From the NCBI RefSeq assembly GCF_014174515.1, contig NZ_JACJUG010000026.1:1-64000 (forward strand): 64,000 bases of DNA. Reading direction: 5' to 3'. This document shows positions 43,255-50,719 of the stretch, one piece after another. The first letter of the stretch is position 1. Each line of letters starts with the position of its first letter. A program made the translations under genes and the position numbers. The notes under the pieces are model-generated. The model saw only the letters and a list, made by a program, of their open reading frames with translations, did not search any database and had not been told where the DNA came from. This DNA comes from Mitsuaria sp. WAJ17. GTDB lineage: Bacteria; Pseudomonadota; Gammaproteobacteria; Burkholderiales; Burkholderiaceae_C.

Positions 43255-45030
43255 TCAAACCGTTCTGACTTTGACCCGTGCGTGCTCGTTGATGCCCATG
43301 GCGCCAAAGAACAGGGCCACAAGGCGGTGGGTGTCCTTGAAGACGACGTTGCGGTTTTCGCTGCGGCGGCTGAGCACCCAGTTCAGCAGGTCGCCTGCGG
43401 CCAGGAAATCCAGGCGGATCAGGGCGGGACAGGAGACCTCGATCAGCGAGGCGGCCCCCAGCTCGCCGCTCATCAGGTTGAGCGTCTCGCTGATGTCGCC
43501 ATGCAGCTGGCCGCTGAGCTCCAGCTGCACCGCCTGGCCCAGCTTGGTCTGCTCGCCCAGGCTGGTCTCGAGGAAGGTGCTCTGCGCGTCCAGGGCCTGC
43601 TGCTGTGTTGTGGAGGTGGGGCCCTGCGTGGACAGGCTGTTGCCGCTGACCCGAACCAGGCATTTGGCCTTTTCCCAGGACGGCGGCGATACCTCATAGG
43701 TGACGCAGTAGTCGATGGCGGCTTCGTCGAACTGGTCCGGCCGGTTGACCAGACGCAGCGCTTCCATGCGAAGCATCCACAGGGCCGGATCGACGTCGCG
43801 GACGCCCACGGGGGCCATGTCCTTGATCACCTGCAGGAACTGGTCGCCAGCCAGCCAGCGGATGTCCAGCACCTGCTTGGACCAGTCCTTGAACACGGAC
43901 TGCAGCTTGGCGCAGCCTTCGGTGTCCAGCTGTTGAAGGTCCTTCCAGTCCAACACCCACGGCATGGGCGAGGACTCGCAGCGCGAGCGCATCTGCTGCA
44001 CCGCATCGGCATCGAGGTAGGCCGGGGCGGACCAGCAAACGGCGCCTGGGCTGCCCTTGGGCGGGCGCACCTTGCGTTGCAGTTCGGCCACCATCTTGGG
44101 CATGGAGAACCATTGCGGCGCCGAGAGCCCGAACTGCTGGGCGTACTCAAGGGCCAGGGCCTCGAACTTGCTCTGCTGACCGGTGGCGCGGTAGAAATCG
44201 AAGAGCACCAGCCAGGTCTCTGCGTGCAGATTGCGGCTGCCGCCGGGCTGGGTCAGCTCGGTGAGGCTGCGCTCGCAGGTCTCGTTGTCCGCGTTGGCGA
44301 AGGCGATCACCGCCTCGTCCAGCTCGGCGTCATGCACGACCTCGTTCACCTCGACGGCCGCGCTCTCCGTCATGCGGAAGCTGAGGCCGGGGTTCATGGG
44401 CATCAGTTCCGGCAGCTCGCTGGGCGCGCCTTCGGCGGGCGGCGGGAGCTTGGTATCGACCACGGCGGCAGCGGGAACGGGCGCATTGGTGGGGCGCTCG
44501 CGGCCAGGGGGCGAGGCGGGCGAAGGCGCCTGCGGGGCGGCCGCAGGGCTGGCGCCGCTCCTGGGAATCTCGGTGTTGGGGACCGCCGGCATGGTCGGCG
44601 CAAAGGCCGCCGCGCGGGTGCTGGTCTCGAAGAATCCAGAGGAAGGCGGTGAAGGTGGACGGGCGAAGCTCTCGCCCACCATCTGCTGCTCGATCTCGTC
44701 GATCTTGGCCTTGACCTGCAGGTCCACCCGCTGGCCCATGTCGCTGTTCATGCGCTCGACCTCGTCCATGCGGGACGAGGAGGCGCCCAGGGCGGCCAGC
44801 TGCTCGGGCGAGAGGCCCTCGCGACGGATGCGACGCAGCATGTCCAGCTCGCGCTTGCGGACGAAGTCATTGCGTCGCTTGCGCTCGACCATGGCCCGCA
44901 ACTCGGCCTTGGCGGCGTCGGCCTGCGGATCGTCCTGGCGCGAATTGATCTCAGCCCAGTCGGTGGTCGGGTTAGCGACAAAGCGCGCGACCTTGCGGAA
45001 GAAGCTCTCGCTGTCCTTGGGGTCGGTCAT
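43255..45030 (-). CDS. STAS-like domain protein, function unknown
   Basis: A 591-residue cytoplasmic protein found near hslVU and dksA in Burkholderiales. N-terminal third: charged helical region with a KRRNDFVRKRELDMLRRIRREGL block (about 52-75). Middle: Pro/Ala-rich linker (about 120-210). C-terminal third: a domain that looks like STAS/MlaB (IRWLAGDQFLQVI and then VSCPALIRLDFLAAGDLLNWV, typical of the last strand and helix). STAS domains usually bind partners in phospho-signalling or lipid transport. No enzyme motif seen. AGGAA precedes the ATG at 45030. Function not assigned. Confidence 0.7.
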   Translation of the reverse strand: MTDPKDSESFFRKVARFVANPTTDWAEINSRQDDPQADAAKAELRAMVERKRRNDFVRKRELDMLRRIRREGLSPEQLAALGASSSRMDEVERMNSDMGQRVDLQVKAKIDEIEQQMVGESFARPPSPPSSGFFETSTRAAAFAPTMPAVPNTEIPRSGASPAAAPQAPSPASPPGRERPTNAPVPAAAVVDTKLPPPAEGAPSELPELMPMNPGLSFRMTESAAVEVNEVVHDAELDEAVIAFANADNETCERSLTELTQPGGSRNLHAETWLVLFDFYRATGQQSKFEALALEYAQQFGLSAPQWFSMPKMVAELQRKVRPPKGSPGAVCWSAPAYLDADAVQQMRSRCESSPMPWVLDWKDLQQLDTEGCAKLQSVFKDWSKQVLDIRWLAGDQFLQVIKDMAPVGVRDVDPALWMLRMEALRLVNRPDQFDEAAIDYCVTYEVSPPSWEKAKCLVRVSGNSLSTQGPTSTTQQQALDAQSTFLETSLGEQTKLGQAVQLELSGQLHGDISETLNLMSGELGAASLIEVSCPALIRLDFLAAGDLLNWVLSRRSENRNVVFKDTHRLVALFFGAMGINEHARVKVRTV

Positions 45031-45082
45031 GCGGTTCCTGATGGGCTGGGACGGGGGGCCGGCAAGGGCGGGGCGCGGCGAC

Positions 45083-45775
45083 TCAGTCGCCGAACATCTT
45101 TTGCTTCAGCTCGCGGCGTTGCTGGGCTTCCAGCGACAGCGTGGCCGTCGGGCGGGCGATCAGGCGGCCAAGGCCGATGGGCTCGCCGGTCTCGTCGCAA
45201 TAGCCATACTCGCCGCTGTCCAGGCGCTGCAGGGACTGCATGATCTTCTTCAGCAGCTTGCGCTCCCGGTCGCGGGTGCGCAGCTCCAGGGCGTGCTCTT
45301 CCTCGATGGTGGCGCGGTCGGCCGGATCGGGGACGATGGAGGTGTCTTCGCGCAGATGCTCGGTGGTCTCTCCGGCATTGGAGAGCAGGCTCTCCTTGAG
45401 TTCATTCAGCTTGGCGCGGAAGAACTCGATCTGCTTGTCGTTCATGTACTCGCTGTCCGGCATGGCCAGGACTTCGGCGTCGGTCAGTTCGTTGCCAGGC
45501 TTGGATTTCCAGGCGTTCGCGAGCTTGGGGTCGGCTTTCACGGCAGGGCGGGGCGTTTCAATCAAGGGACTACTAAAGGACCGCGCAGGCGGCTTGGGGG
45601 GGGCGAAGCGATCAGCGAAGCGGCTGGCGGCGGCTGGAGCCTCCGTCACCACGGTGTCGGTGTCGCCCGATGGGGCGGCACTGGCCTTGGCGGCAGATTT
45701 GCTGGCCTTGGGTGCCGACCGCGCAGCGGCCGTAGCCGGGGCAGCGGTGGATTTCGGGGCCTGGGTCTTGCTCAC
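45083..45775 (-). CDS. dksA: DksA family RNA polymerase-binding protein, single-cysteine type
   Basis: A 230-residue DksA homologue with a 90-residue Ala/Lys-rich N-terminal extension (E. coli DksA is 151). The coiled-coil tip carries the DxxDxA motif as DPADRA, needed for action in the RNA polymerase secondary channel. The C-terminal zinc-finger region reads YGYCDETGEPIGLGRLIARPTATLSLEA: only one of four cysteines remains, so it should not hold zinc. The protein lowers transcription at stringent-response promoters with ppGpp. GTG start at 45775 with GGAG eight bases upstream. The CobW-family gene lies upstream on the same strand. Confidence 0.9.
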   Translation of the reverse strand: MSKTQAPKSTAAPATAAARSAPKASKSAAKASAAPSGDTDTVVTEAPAAASRFADRFAPPKPPARSFSSPLIETPRPAVKADPKLANAWKSKPGNELTDAEVLAMPDSEYMNDKQIEFFRAKLNELKESLLSNAGETTEHLREDTSIVPDPADRATIEEEHALELRTRDRERKLLKKIMQSLQRLDSGEYGYCDETGEPIGLGRLIARPTATLSLEAQQRRELKQKMFGD

Positions 45776-46017
45776 TTTCAGTCTCCTCGCAGGGTGTTTA
45801 TACCTGCTTCAAAGGGCACTTCGCCAACGGGACCAGTTCTGGGGACCAGCTTCGCCAAACTTTTTACCAACCCTGCTGTCCTGCCTTTGTGGGGCAGGAC
45901 GGTCCCCGCAGGGACCGGGTGGGCTCCCGGTACGGCCACAAGGCCGGTGCCGGGGTCAGTTTTGGGCGCCGCGGATTGTAGCCACAGGGCGAGGCACCCA
46001 ACTGACAGAGTGTGTCA
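45776..46017. promoter_or_regulatory. Hairpin-rich dksA leader
   Basis: Three consecutive inverted repeats lie between the CobW-family stop and the dksA start: GTCCTGCC/GGCAGGAC (45878-45900), GGTCCC/GGGACC (45901-45916) and CCCGG..CGGCC/GGCCG..CCGGG (45926-45954). None has a T run on the minus strand. They may form the end of the upstream transcript or a structured dksA leader; sequence alone does not decide. Confidence 0.4.
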
Positions 46018-47085
46018 CTAGGCGAGACAGCCTTCCAGTCCCTGCAGCAGGATCTCCTTGGGCAGGTCAATGCCAATGAAGACCATCTTGCTCTGCTTCT
46101 TCTCGCCGGGCATCCAGCGCGGGCCAAGATCGGAGCCCATCAGCTGGTGCACGCCCTGGAAGATCACCTTCTTGTCGGTGCCCTTCATGAATAGCACGCC
46201 CTTGTAGCGCAACATCTTGGGGCCGTAGACCTGCACGATGGCGCCCAGGAACTCTTCCAGCTTGGCCGGGTTGAAGGGCTTTTCGGCGCGGTAGACGAAG
46301 GACTTCACGTCATCGTCATGCGCGTGGTGGTGCGGGTGCTCGCAAGGCTCGCCGTGCGCATGCTCATGGTCGCAGTGCTCGCCATGGTCATGGTGGTGGT
46401 CGTGCTCGTCGGCCTTGAGGAAGTCCGGGTCGATCTCCAGCTTGGCGTTCAGGTTGAAGCCGCGCAGGTCGAAGACCCGGGCCAGCTCGACCTCGCCGAA
46501 GTGCACGCGCTGCTGCGGAGCGCGCGGGTTCATGTGCTTGATGCGGTGGGCCAGGGCATCGACGGCGGCCGGCTCGCAGAGGTCGGTCTTGGACAGGAAG
46601 ATCTGGTCCGCGAAGCCGATCTGGCGGCGGGCCTCCTGGCGCGTGTTGAGCTGCTCCTCGGCATGCTTGGCGTCCACCAGGGTCAGCACGGAGTCCAGCA
46701 GGTAGCTCTCGGCGATCTCGTCATCCATGAAAAAGGTCTGGGCGACGGGGCCGGGGTCGGCCAGGCCCGTGGTCTCGATGACCACGCGGTCGAACTCGAC
46801 CTCCCCCTTGCGGCGCTTGGCCGCCAGGTCCGACAGCGTCGTGCGCAGATCCTCGCGGATGGTGCAGCAGACGCAGCCGTTGCTCATCTGGATGATCTGC
46901 TCTTTGGTCTCGGTGAGCAGGATGTCGTTGTCGATGTTCTCCTCGCCGAACTCGTTCTCGATCACGGCGATCTTCTGGCCATGGGCCTCCGACAGCACGC
47001 GCTTGAGCAGCGTGGTCTTGCCCGAGCCCAGGAAGCCGGTGAGGATGGTGGCGGGGATCAAACCAGGGGGGTTACCTTGAGACAT
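46018..47085 (-). CDS. CobW/COG0523 family GTPase (metal chaperone)
   Basis: A 355-residue G3E GTPase. P-loop GFLGSGKTTLLKR at residues about 14-26; the metal site CxCC is GCVCCTIRED (about 72); base-recognition motif LSKTD; and a His-rich loop (EHDHHHDHGEHCDHEHAHGE and on, about 215-250) that likely binds zinc. The C-terminal CobW domain follows (KSFVYRAEKPFNPAKLEEFL). Members hand metals, often zinc, to target enzymes. The ATG at 47085 is preferred over an upstream TTG. Neighbouring the cysteine-poor dksA it suggests a zinc-economy theme, but no Zur box was found. Confidence 0.87.
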   Translation of the reverse strand: MSQGNPPGLIPATILTGFLGSGKTTLLKRVLSEAHGQKIAVIENEFGEENIDNDILLTETKEQIIQMSNGCVCCTIREDLRTTLSDLAAKRRKGEVEFDRVVIETTGLADPGPVAQTFFMDDEIAESYLLDSVLTLVDAKHAEEQLNTRQEARRQIGFADQIFLSKTDLCEPAAVDALAHRIKHMNPRAPQQRVHFGEVELARVFDLRGFNLNAKLEIDPDFLKADEHDHHHDHGEHCDHEHAHGEPCEHPHHHAHDDDVKSFVYRAEKPFNPAKLEEFLGAIVQVYGPKMLRYKGVLFMKGTDKKVIFQGVHQLMGSDLGPRWMPGEKKQSKMVFIGIDLPKEILLQGLEGCLA

Positions 47086-47222
47086 GGCTGGCGCAGGCGG
47101 CGACGGCCGCCCGGAGAAAATAGACAGAGACCCCAATAGATGGGGGCGGCCGACTGTCTTTCAAGTCCCTGTCAAAGTCAATCGGTTATTCTTTGCGTCC
47201 CCCAACTACGACACGAGTGCCT

Positions 47223-48134
47223 GTGTCTGAACCACAGCCTAGTCGATACCCCCACGCCAAGAGTGGGGGTACGAGGCCCGCAGCGGAATCGCCCGCGGCC
47301 AAGAGAAGTTTGCTCGAACGCCTGCTGGAATTCCTCCACCCCGGGCCGGACTCCACCCGCGAGCTGATCGAGACCCTGGCGGATGCTGAAGAGCGCGCCC
47401 TGATCGCCCCTGAATCGCGCCAGATGCTCGAAGGCGTGCTGCGCATGGCGGAGCTCAGTGCGGGCGATGTCATGGTGGCCGCGCCGCGCATGGACCTGCT
47501 CTCCATCGATGCGAGTTATGAGGAGCTGCTGGCCATGGTGATCGGCACCGGCCATTCCCGCTTCCCCGTTTACGAAGGCCGGCGCGAGAACATCATCGGC
47601 ATCCTCATGGCCAAGGACCTGCTGAAGCTGCAGCGGGCGCCTGAGCTCAATCTGCGCACCCTGCTGCGACCGGCCGTCTTCGTGCCGGAAAGCAAGGGCC
47701 TGAACGAGCTGCTGCGCGACTTCCGCGCGAACCGCAGCCATCTGGCCATCGTGATTGACGAGTTCGGCAACACGGCCGGCCTCATCACCATCGAGGACGT
47801 ACTGGAAGAGATCGTCGGCGAGATCGAGGACGAATTCGACGTGGACGAGGTCAGTGACGCCGGCATCTACACCCTGGCCGATGGCAGCCAGCGTGTCGCC
47901 GGCGACACCCACATCGAAGCCGTCAACGAGGCCTTCGGCCTGCACCTGACCAGCGATGACTTCGACACCATCGGCGGCCTGCTGGCGCACGAGCACGGCC
48001 GTGTGCCGCGCCGCGGCGAGGTGGTGGAGCTGGGCGGTCTGAGCTTCAGCGTGATGCTGACGCGGGGCGGCTCGGTGCGTTGGTTCAAGGTCACACGCCT
48101 GCCCGCCGCGCCGACGTCCGAGCTGGCTGGATGA
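47223..48134 (+). CDS. corC: CorC/HlyC family CBS-pair protein
   Basis: A 303-residue cytoplasmic protein: acidic helical N-terminus (KRSLLERLLEFLHPGPDS), two CBS domains (about 75-200; MVIGTGHSRFPVYEGRRENIIGI and IDEFGNTAGLITIEDVLEEIVGEIEDE) and a CorC_HlyC C-terminal domain (about 220-290). The YbeX/CorC group is tied to magnesium/cobalt handling and to ribosome function. Start is uncertain: GTG at 47223 is chosen; GTG at 47217 and TTG at 47193 are in frame. A perfect 9-bp inverted repeat lies inside the first 20 codons. The stop overlaps lnt (ATGA), the usual corC-lnt pair. Confidence 0.87.
   Translation: MSEPQPSRYPHAKSGGTRPAAESPAAKRSLLERLLEFLHPGPDSTRELIETLADAEERALIAPESRQMLEGVLRMAELSAGDVMVAAPRMDLLSIDASYEELLAMVIGTGHSRFPVYEGRRENIIGILMAKDLLKLQRAPELNLRTLLRPAVFVPESKGLNELLRDFRANRSHLAIVIDEFGNTAGLITIEDVLEEIVGEIEDEFDVDEVSDAGIYTLADGSQRVAGDTHIEAVNEAFGLHLTSDDFDTIGGLLAHEHGRVPRRGEVVELGGLSFSVMLTRGGSVRWFKVTRLPAAPTSELAG
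47247..47271. repeat. Inverted repeat in the first codons of corC
   Basis: TACCCCCAC, seven bases, GTGGGGGTA: a perfect 9-bp dyad within the coding start. In mRNA it would form a stable hairpin close to the ribosome site. Confidence 0.6.
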
Positions 48135-49651
48135 GGCCTGCGACGCACCTGGCCTGCTGGATGAACAGACTGGTCCCGGGCGCCGTGCTGCTGCTGGCCC
48201 TGCTGGCTGGCGCGCTGCAAACGGCCGCCTTCGCACCCACCGAGGCCTGGTGGCTGCAGCCGCTGGCGCTGGCCCTGCTGGCGGCCCTCGCCTGGGACGC
48301 TTCGCCGCGGCGCGCGGCCTGGTCCGGTTTCTCCTTCGGTCTGGGCTGGCTGGCCAGCGGCCTGTGGTGGCTCTACATCAGCCTGCATGACCATGGGCAC
48401 CTGGCGGCGCCTTTCGCTGTCGCGGCGGTGCTATTGCTGGCGGCCTTTCTCTCGCTCTACTACGCCGGCGCGCTGTGGGCCTTTGCCCGCTGGCGGCGGA
48501 CCGGGGCTGCGGCCCGCGTGGGCCTGTTCGCGGCGCTGTGGCTGCTGGCCGAGCTGGCCCGGGCGCAGTGGCTGACCGGTTTCCCCTGGATCGCCAGCGG
48601 CTATGCCCATGCCGCGGGCCCGCTGTCGGGCTGGGCGCCCTGGATCGGTGTCTATGGCATCACCGCCCTGGCGGCCGGCCTGGCCGCCGCGCTGGCGGCG
48701 CTGGTGCTGGTGCGGGCCTGGCGCCCGCTGGGGGGGCTGGTCCTGCTGGCGGCCCTGCCTGCCGTGCTGCCGGCCGAGTTCACGCAGGGCAGCGGCGAGA
48801 TCCACCTCTCCCTGCTGCAGCCCAATGTGGCCCAGGACCAGAAGTTCGACCGCGAGGTCTGGGACAGCAACCTCGACGCCTTGCTGAGGCAGGCCGAGGG
48901 CGCGGGCGGCCAGCTGGTGCTGACGCCGGAGTCTGTTGTGCCCCTGCCGCTGGCCTACCTGGAGCCCGAGGTGGTGGAGCGCATCGCCGCCATGGGCCGG
49001 CAGCGGCCCCTGCTGCTGGGCAGCTTCCTGGGGAACGACAGGACCGGCTTCATCAACTCCTTGGTGGCCGTGGGCGCACCCGTGCAGCCGGATGGCAATG
49101 CCTACAGCTATGGCAAGCGCCACCTGCTGCCCTTTGGCGAGTTCATCCCGCCGGGCTTCCACTGGTTCGTGCGAGCCCTGCGCATCCCCCTGGACGACCA
49201 GGCTACGGGCACGCACCAGCGCGCCCTGGTGCTGGACGGCCAGCGCATCCGGCCGCTGATCTGCTACGAGGATCTGTTCGGCGAGGACTTTGCCCAGAGC
49301 GTGGTCGGGCCCGAAGCTGCCACAGTGCTGGCCAATGTCAGCAACCTGGCCTGGTTCGGCCCGCGCATGGTGCAGGACCAGCACCTGCAGTTTTCGCAGA
49401 TGCGCTCGCTGGAGTTCCAGCGCCCGCTGGTGCGCTCGACCAATACCGGCGCCACCGCCGCCATCGACCACCGGGGGCGGGTCATCGCCCGCCTGCCGGC
49501 CGAGGTGCCGGGCGTGCTGGAGGTGCGGGTGGAGGGCCGGACCGGCGCCACGCCCTATGCGCGCTGGCTGGCTGCCCTGGGACTGTGGCCGGTTTGGGGC
49601 CTGGGCGCTGCAGTCGTGCTGGCCCTGCGCCGGCGCGCGCCCCGCGCTTGA
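48131..49651 (+). CDS. lnt: Apolipoprotein N-acyltransferase
   Basis: A 506-residue inner-membrane enzyme that adds the third acyl chain to lipoproteins such as the pullulanase in this window. Eight or so hydrophobic segments (six near the N-terminus) surround a nitrilase-fold domain. The catalytic triad is visible: Glu in TPESVVP (about 267), Lys in YGKRHLLPFGEF (about 328) and Cys in LICYEDLFGE (about 379). The ATG at 48131 overlaps the corC stop in ATGA. The length matches E. coli Lnt (512). Confidence 0.94.
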   Translation: MRPATHLACWMNRLVPGAVLLLALLAGALQTAAFAPTEAWWLQPLALALLAALAWDASPRRAAWSGFSFGLGWLASGLWWLYISLHDHGHLAAPFAVAAVLLLAAFLSLYYAGALWAFARWRRTGAAARVGLFAALWLLAELARAQWLTGFPWIASGYAHAAGPLSGWAPWIGVYGITALAAGLAAALAALVLVRAWRPLGGLVLLAALPAVLPAEFTQGSGEIHLSLLQPNVAQDQKFDREVWDSNLDALLRQAEGAGGQLVLTPESVVPLPLAYLEPEVVERIAAMGRQRPLLLGSFLGNDRTGFINSLVAVGAPVQPDGNAYSYGKRHLLPFGEFIPPGFHWFVRALRIPLDDQATGTHQRALVLDGQRIRPLICYEDLFGEDFAQSVVGPEAATVLANVSNLAWFGPRMVQDQHLQFSQMRSLEFQRPLVRSTNTGATAAIDHRGRVIARLPAEVPGVLEVRVEGRTGATPYARWLAALGLWPVWGLGAAVVLALRRRAPRA

Positions 49652-49757
49652 TCCATAGCGGCCGGCGCCCGCCATGGGCACCCGTAGAATGGGCCGCTTC
49701 CTTCAACGCCCGTGCCGCCATCGCGGCTGCAAGCGGGCCTTACCGCCGTACACCACC

Positions 49758-50714
49758 ATGCTGAGCTTCCAGCAAATCATTCTGAAACTTCAGGAATACT
49801 GGTCCGCCCAAGGCTGCGCCCTGCTGCAGCCCTATGACATGGAGGTCGGCGCCGGCACCAGCCACACCGCCACCTTCCTGCGCGCCCTGGGGCCCGAGCC
49901 CTGGAATGCGGCCTATGTGCAGCCCAGCCGACGCCCCAAGGACGGCCGCTACGGCGAGAACCCCAACCGACTGCAGCACTACTACCAGTTCCAGGTGGTC
50001 CTGAAGCCCGCGCCGGCCAACATCCTGGAGCTCTACCTGGGATCCCTGGAGGCCCTGGGCTTCGACCTGAAGAAGAACGACGTCCGCTTCGTCGAGGACG
50101 ACTGGGAGAATCCCACGCTGGGCTGCTGGGGCCTGGGCTGGGAGGTCTGGCTCAACGGCATGGAGGTGACGCAGTTCACCTACTTCCAGCAGGTCGGTGG
50201 CATCGACTGCAAGCCCATCACCGGCGAGATCACCTACGGCCTGGAGCGCCTGGCCATGTATCTGCAGGGCAAGGAATCGGTCTATGACCTGGTCTATGTC
50301 GAGGGCAAGAACGGTGCCCCCGACATCAAGTACGGTGATGTGTTCCACCAGAACGAGGTCGAGCAATCGACCTACAACTTCGAGCACAGCGACGTCGATT
50401 TCCTACTGCAGGCCTTCGCCGCCCACGAGAAGCAGTCCCAGCACCTGATGACGCAGCAACTGGCCCTGCCGGCCTATGAGCAGCTGCTCAAGGCCGGTCA
50501 CACCTTCAACCTGCTGGACGCCCGCGGCGCCATCTCGGTGACCGAGCGCGCCGCCTACATCGGCCGCATCCGCAACCTGGCCCGCGCCGTGGCCCAGGCC
50601 TATGTGGACAGCCGGGCCCGCCTGGGCTTCCCCATGGCGCCCAAGGCCTGGGGCGAGGAAGTGCTGGCGAACCTCGCCAAGCAAGCTGAAAAGAACGCAA
50701 AGAAAGCAGCCTGA
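49758..50714 (+). CDS. glyQ: Glycyl-tRNA synthetase alpha subunit
   Basis: A 318-residue catalytic subunit of the bacterial alpha2beta2 glycyl-tRNA synthetase, which charges tRNA-Gly. Near-invariant blocks: FQQIILKLQEYWSAQGCALL, QPYDMEVGAGTSHTATFLRA, YVQPSRRPKDGRYGENPNRL and QQVGGIDCKPITGEITYGLE. Start at 49758 is fixed by family alignment (MLSFQQIIL). A TAGAAT that could be a -10 element lies at 49685-49690. glyS follows after 5 bases. Confidence 0.97.
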   Translation: MLSFQQIILKLQEYWSAQGCALLQPYDMEVGAGTSHTATFLRALGPEPWNAAYVQPSRRPKDGRYGENPNRLQHYYQFQVVLKPAPANILELYLGSLEALGFDLKKNDVRFVEDDWENPTLGCWGLGWEVWLNGMEVTQFTYFQQVGGIDCKPITGEITYGLERLAMYLQGKESVYDLVYVEGKNGAPDIKYGDVFHQNEVEQSTYNFEHSDVDFLLQAFAAHEKQSQHLMTQQLALPAYEQLLKAGHTFNLLDARGAISVTERAAYIGRIRNLARAVAQAYVDSRARLGFPMAPKAWGEEVLANLAKQAEKNAKKAA

Positions 50715-50719
50715 CACCT

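Noticed and set aside
45776..47222. Zur box near dksA or the CobW-family gene
   Set aside because: No AT-rich GTTATA-like palindrome was found in either upstream region.
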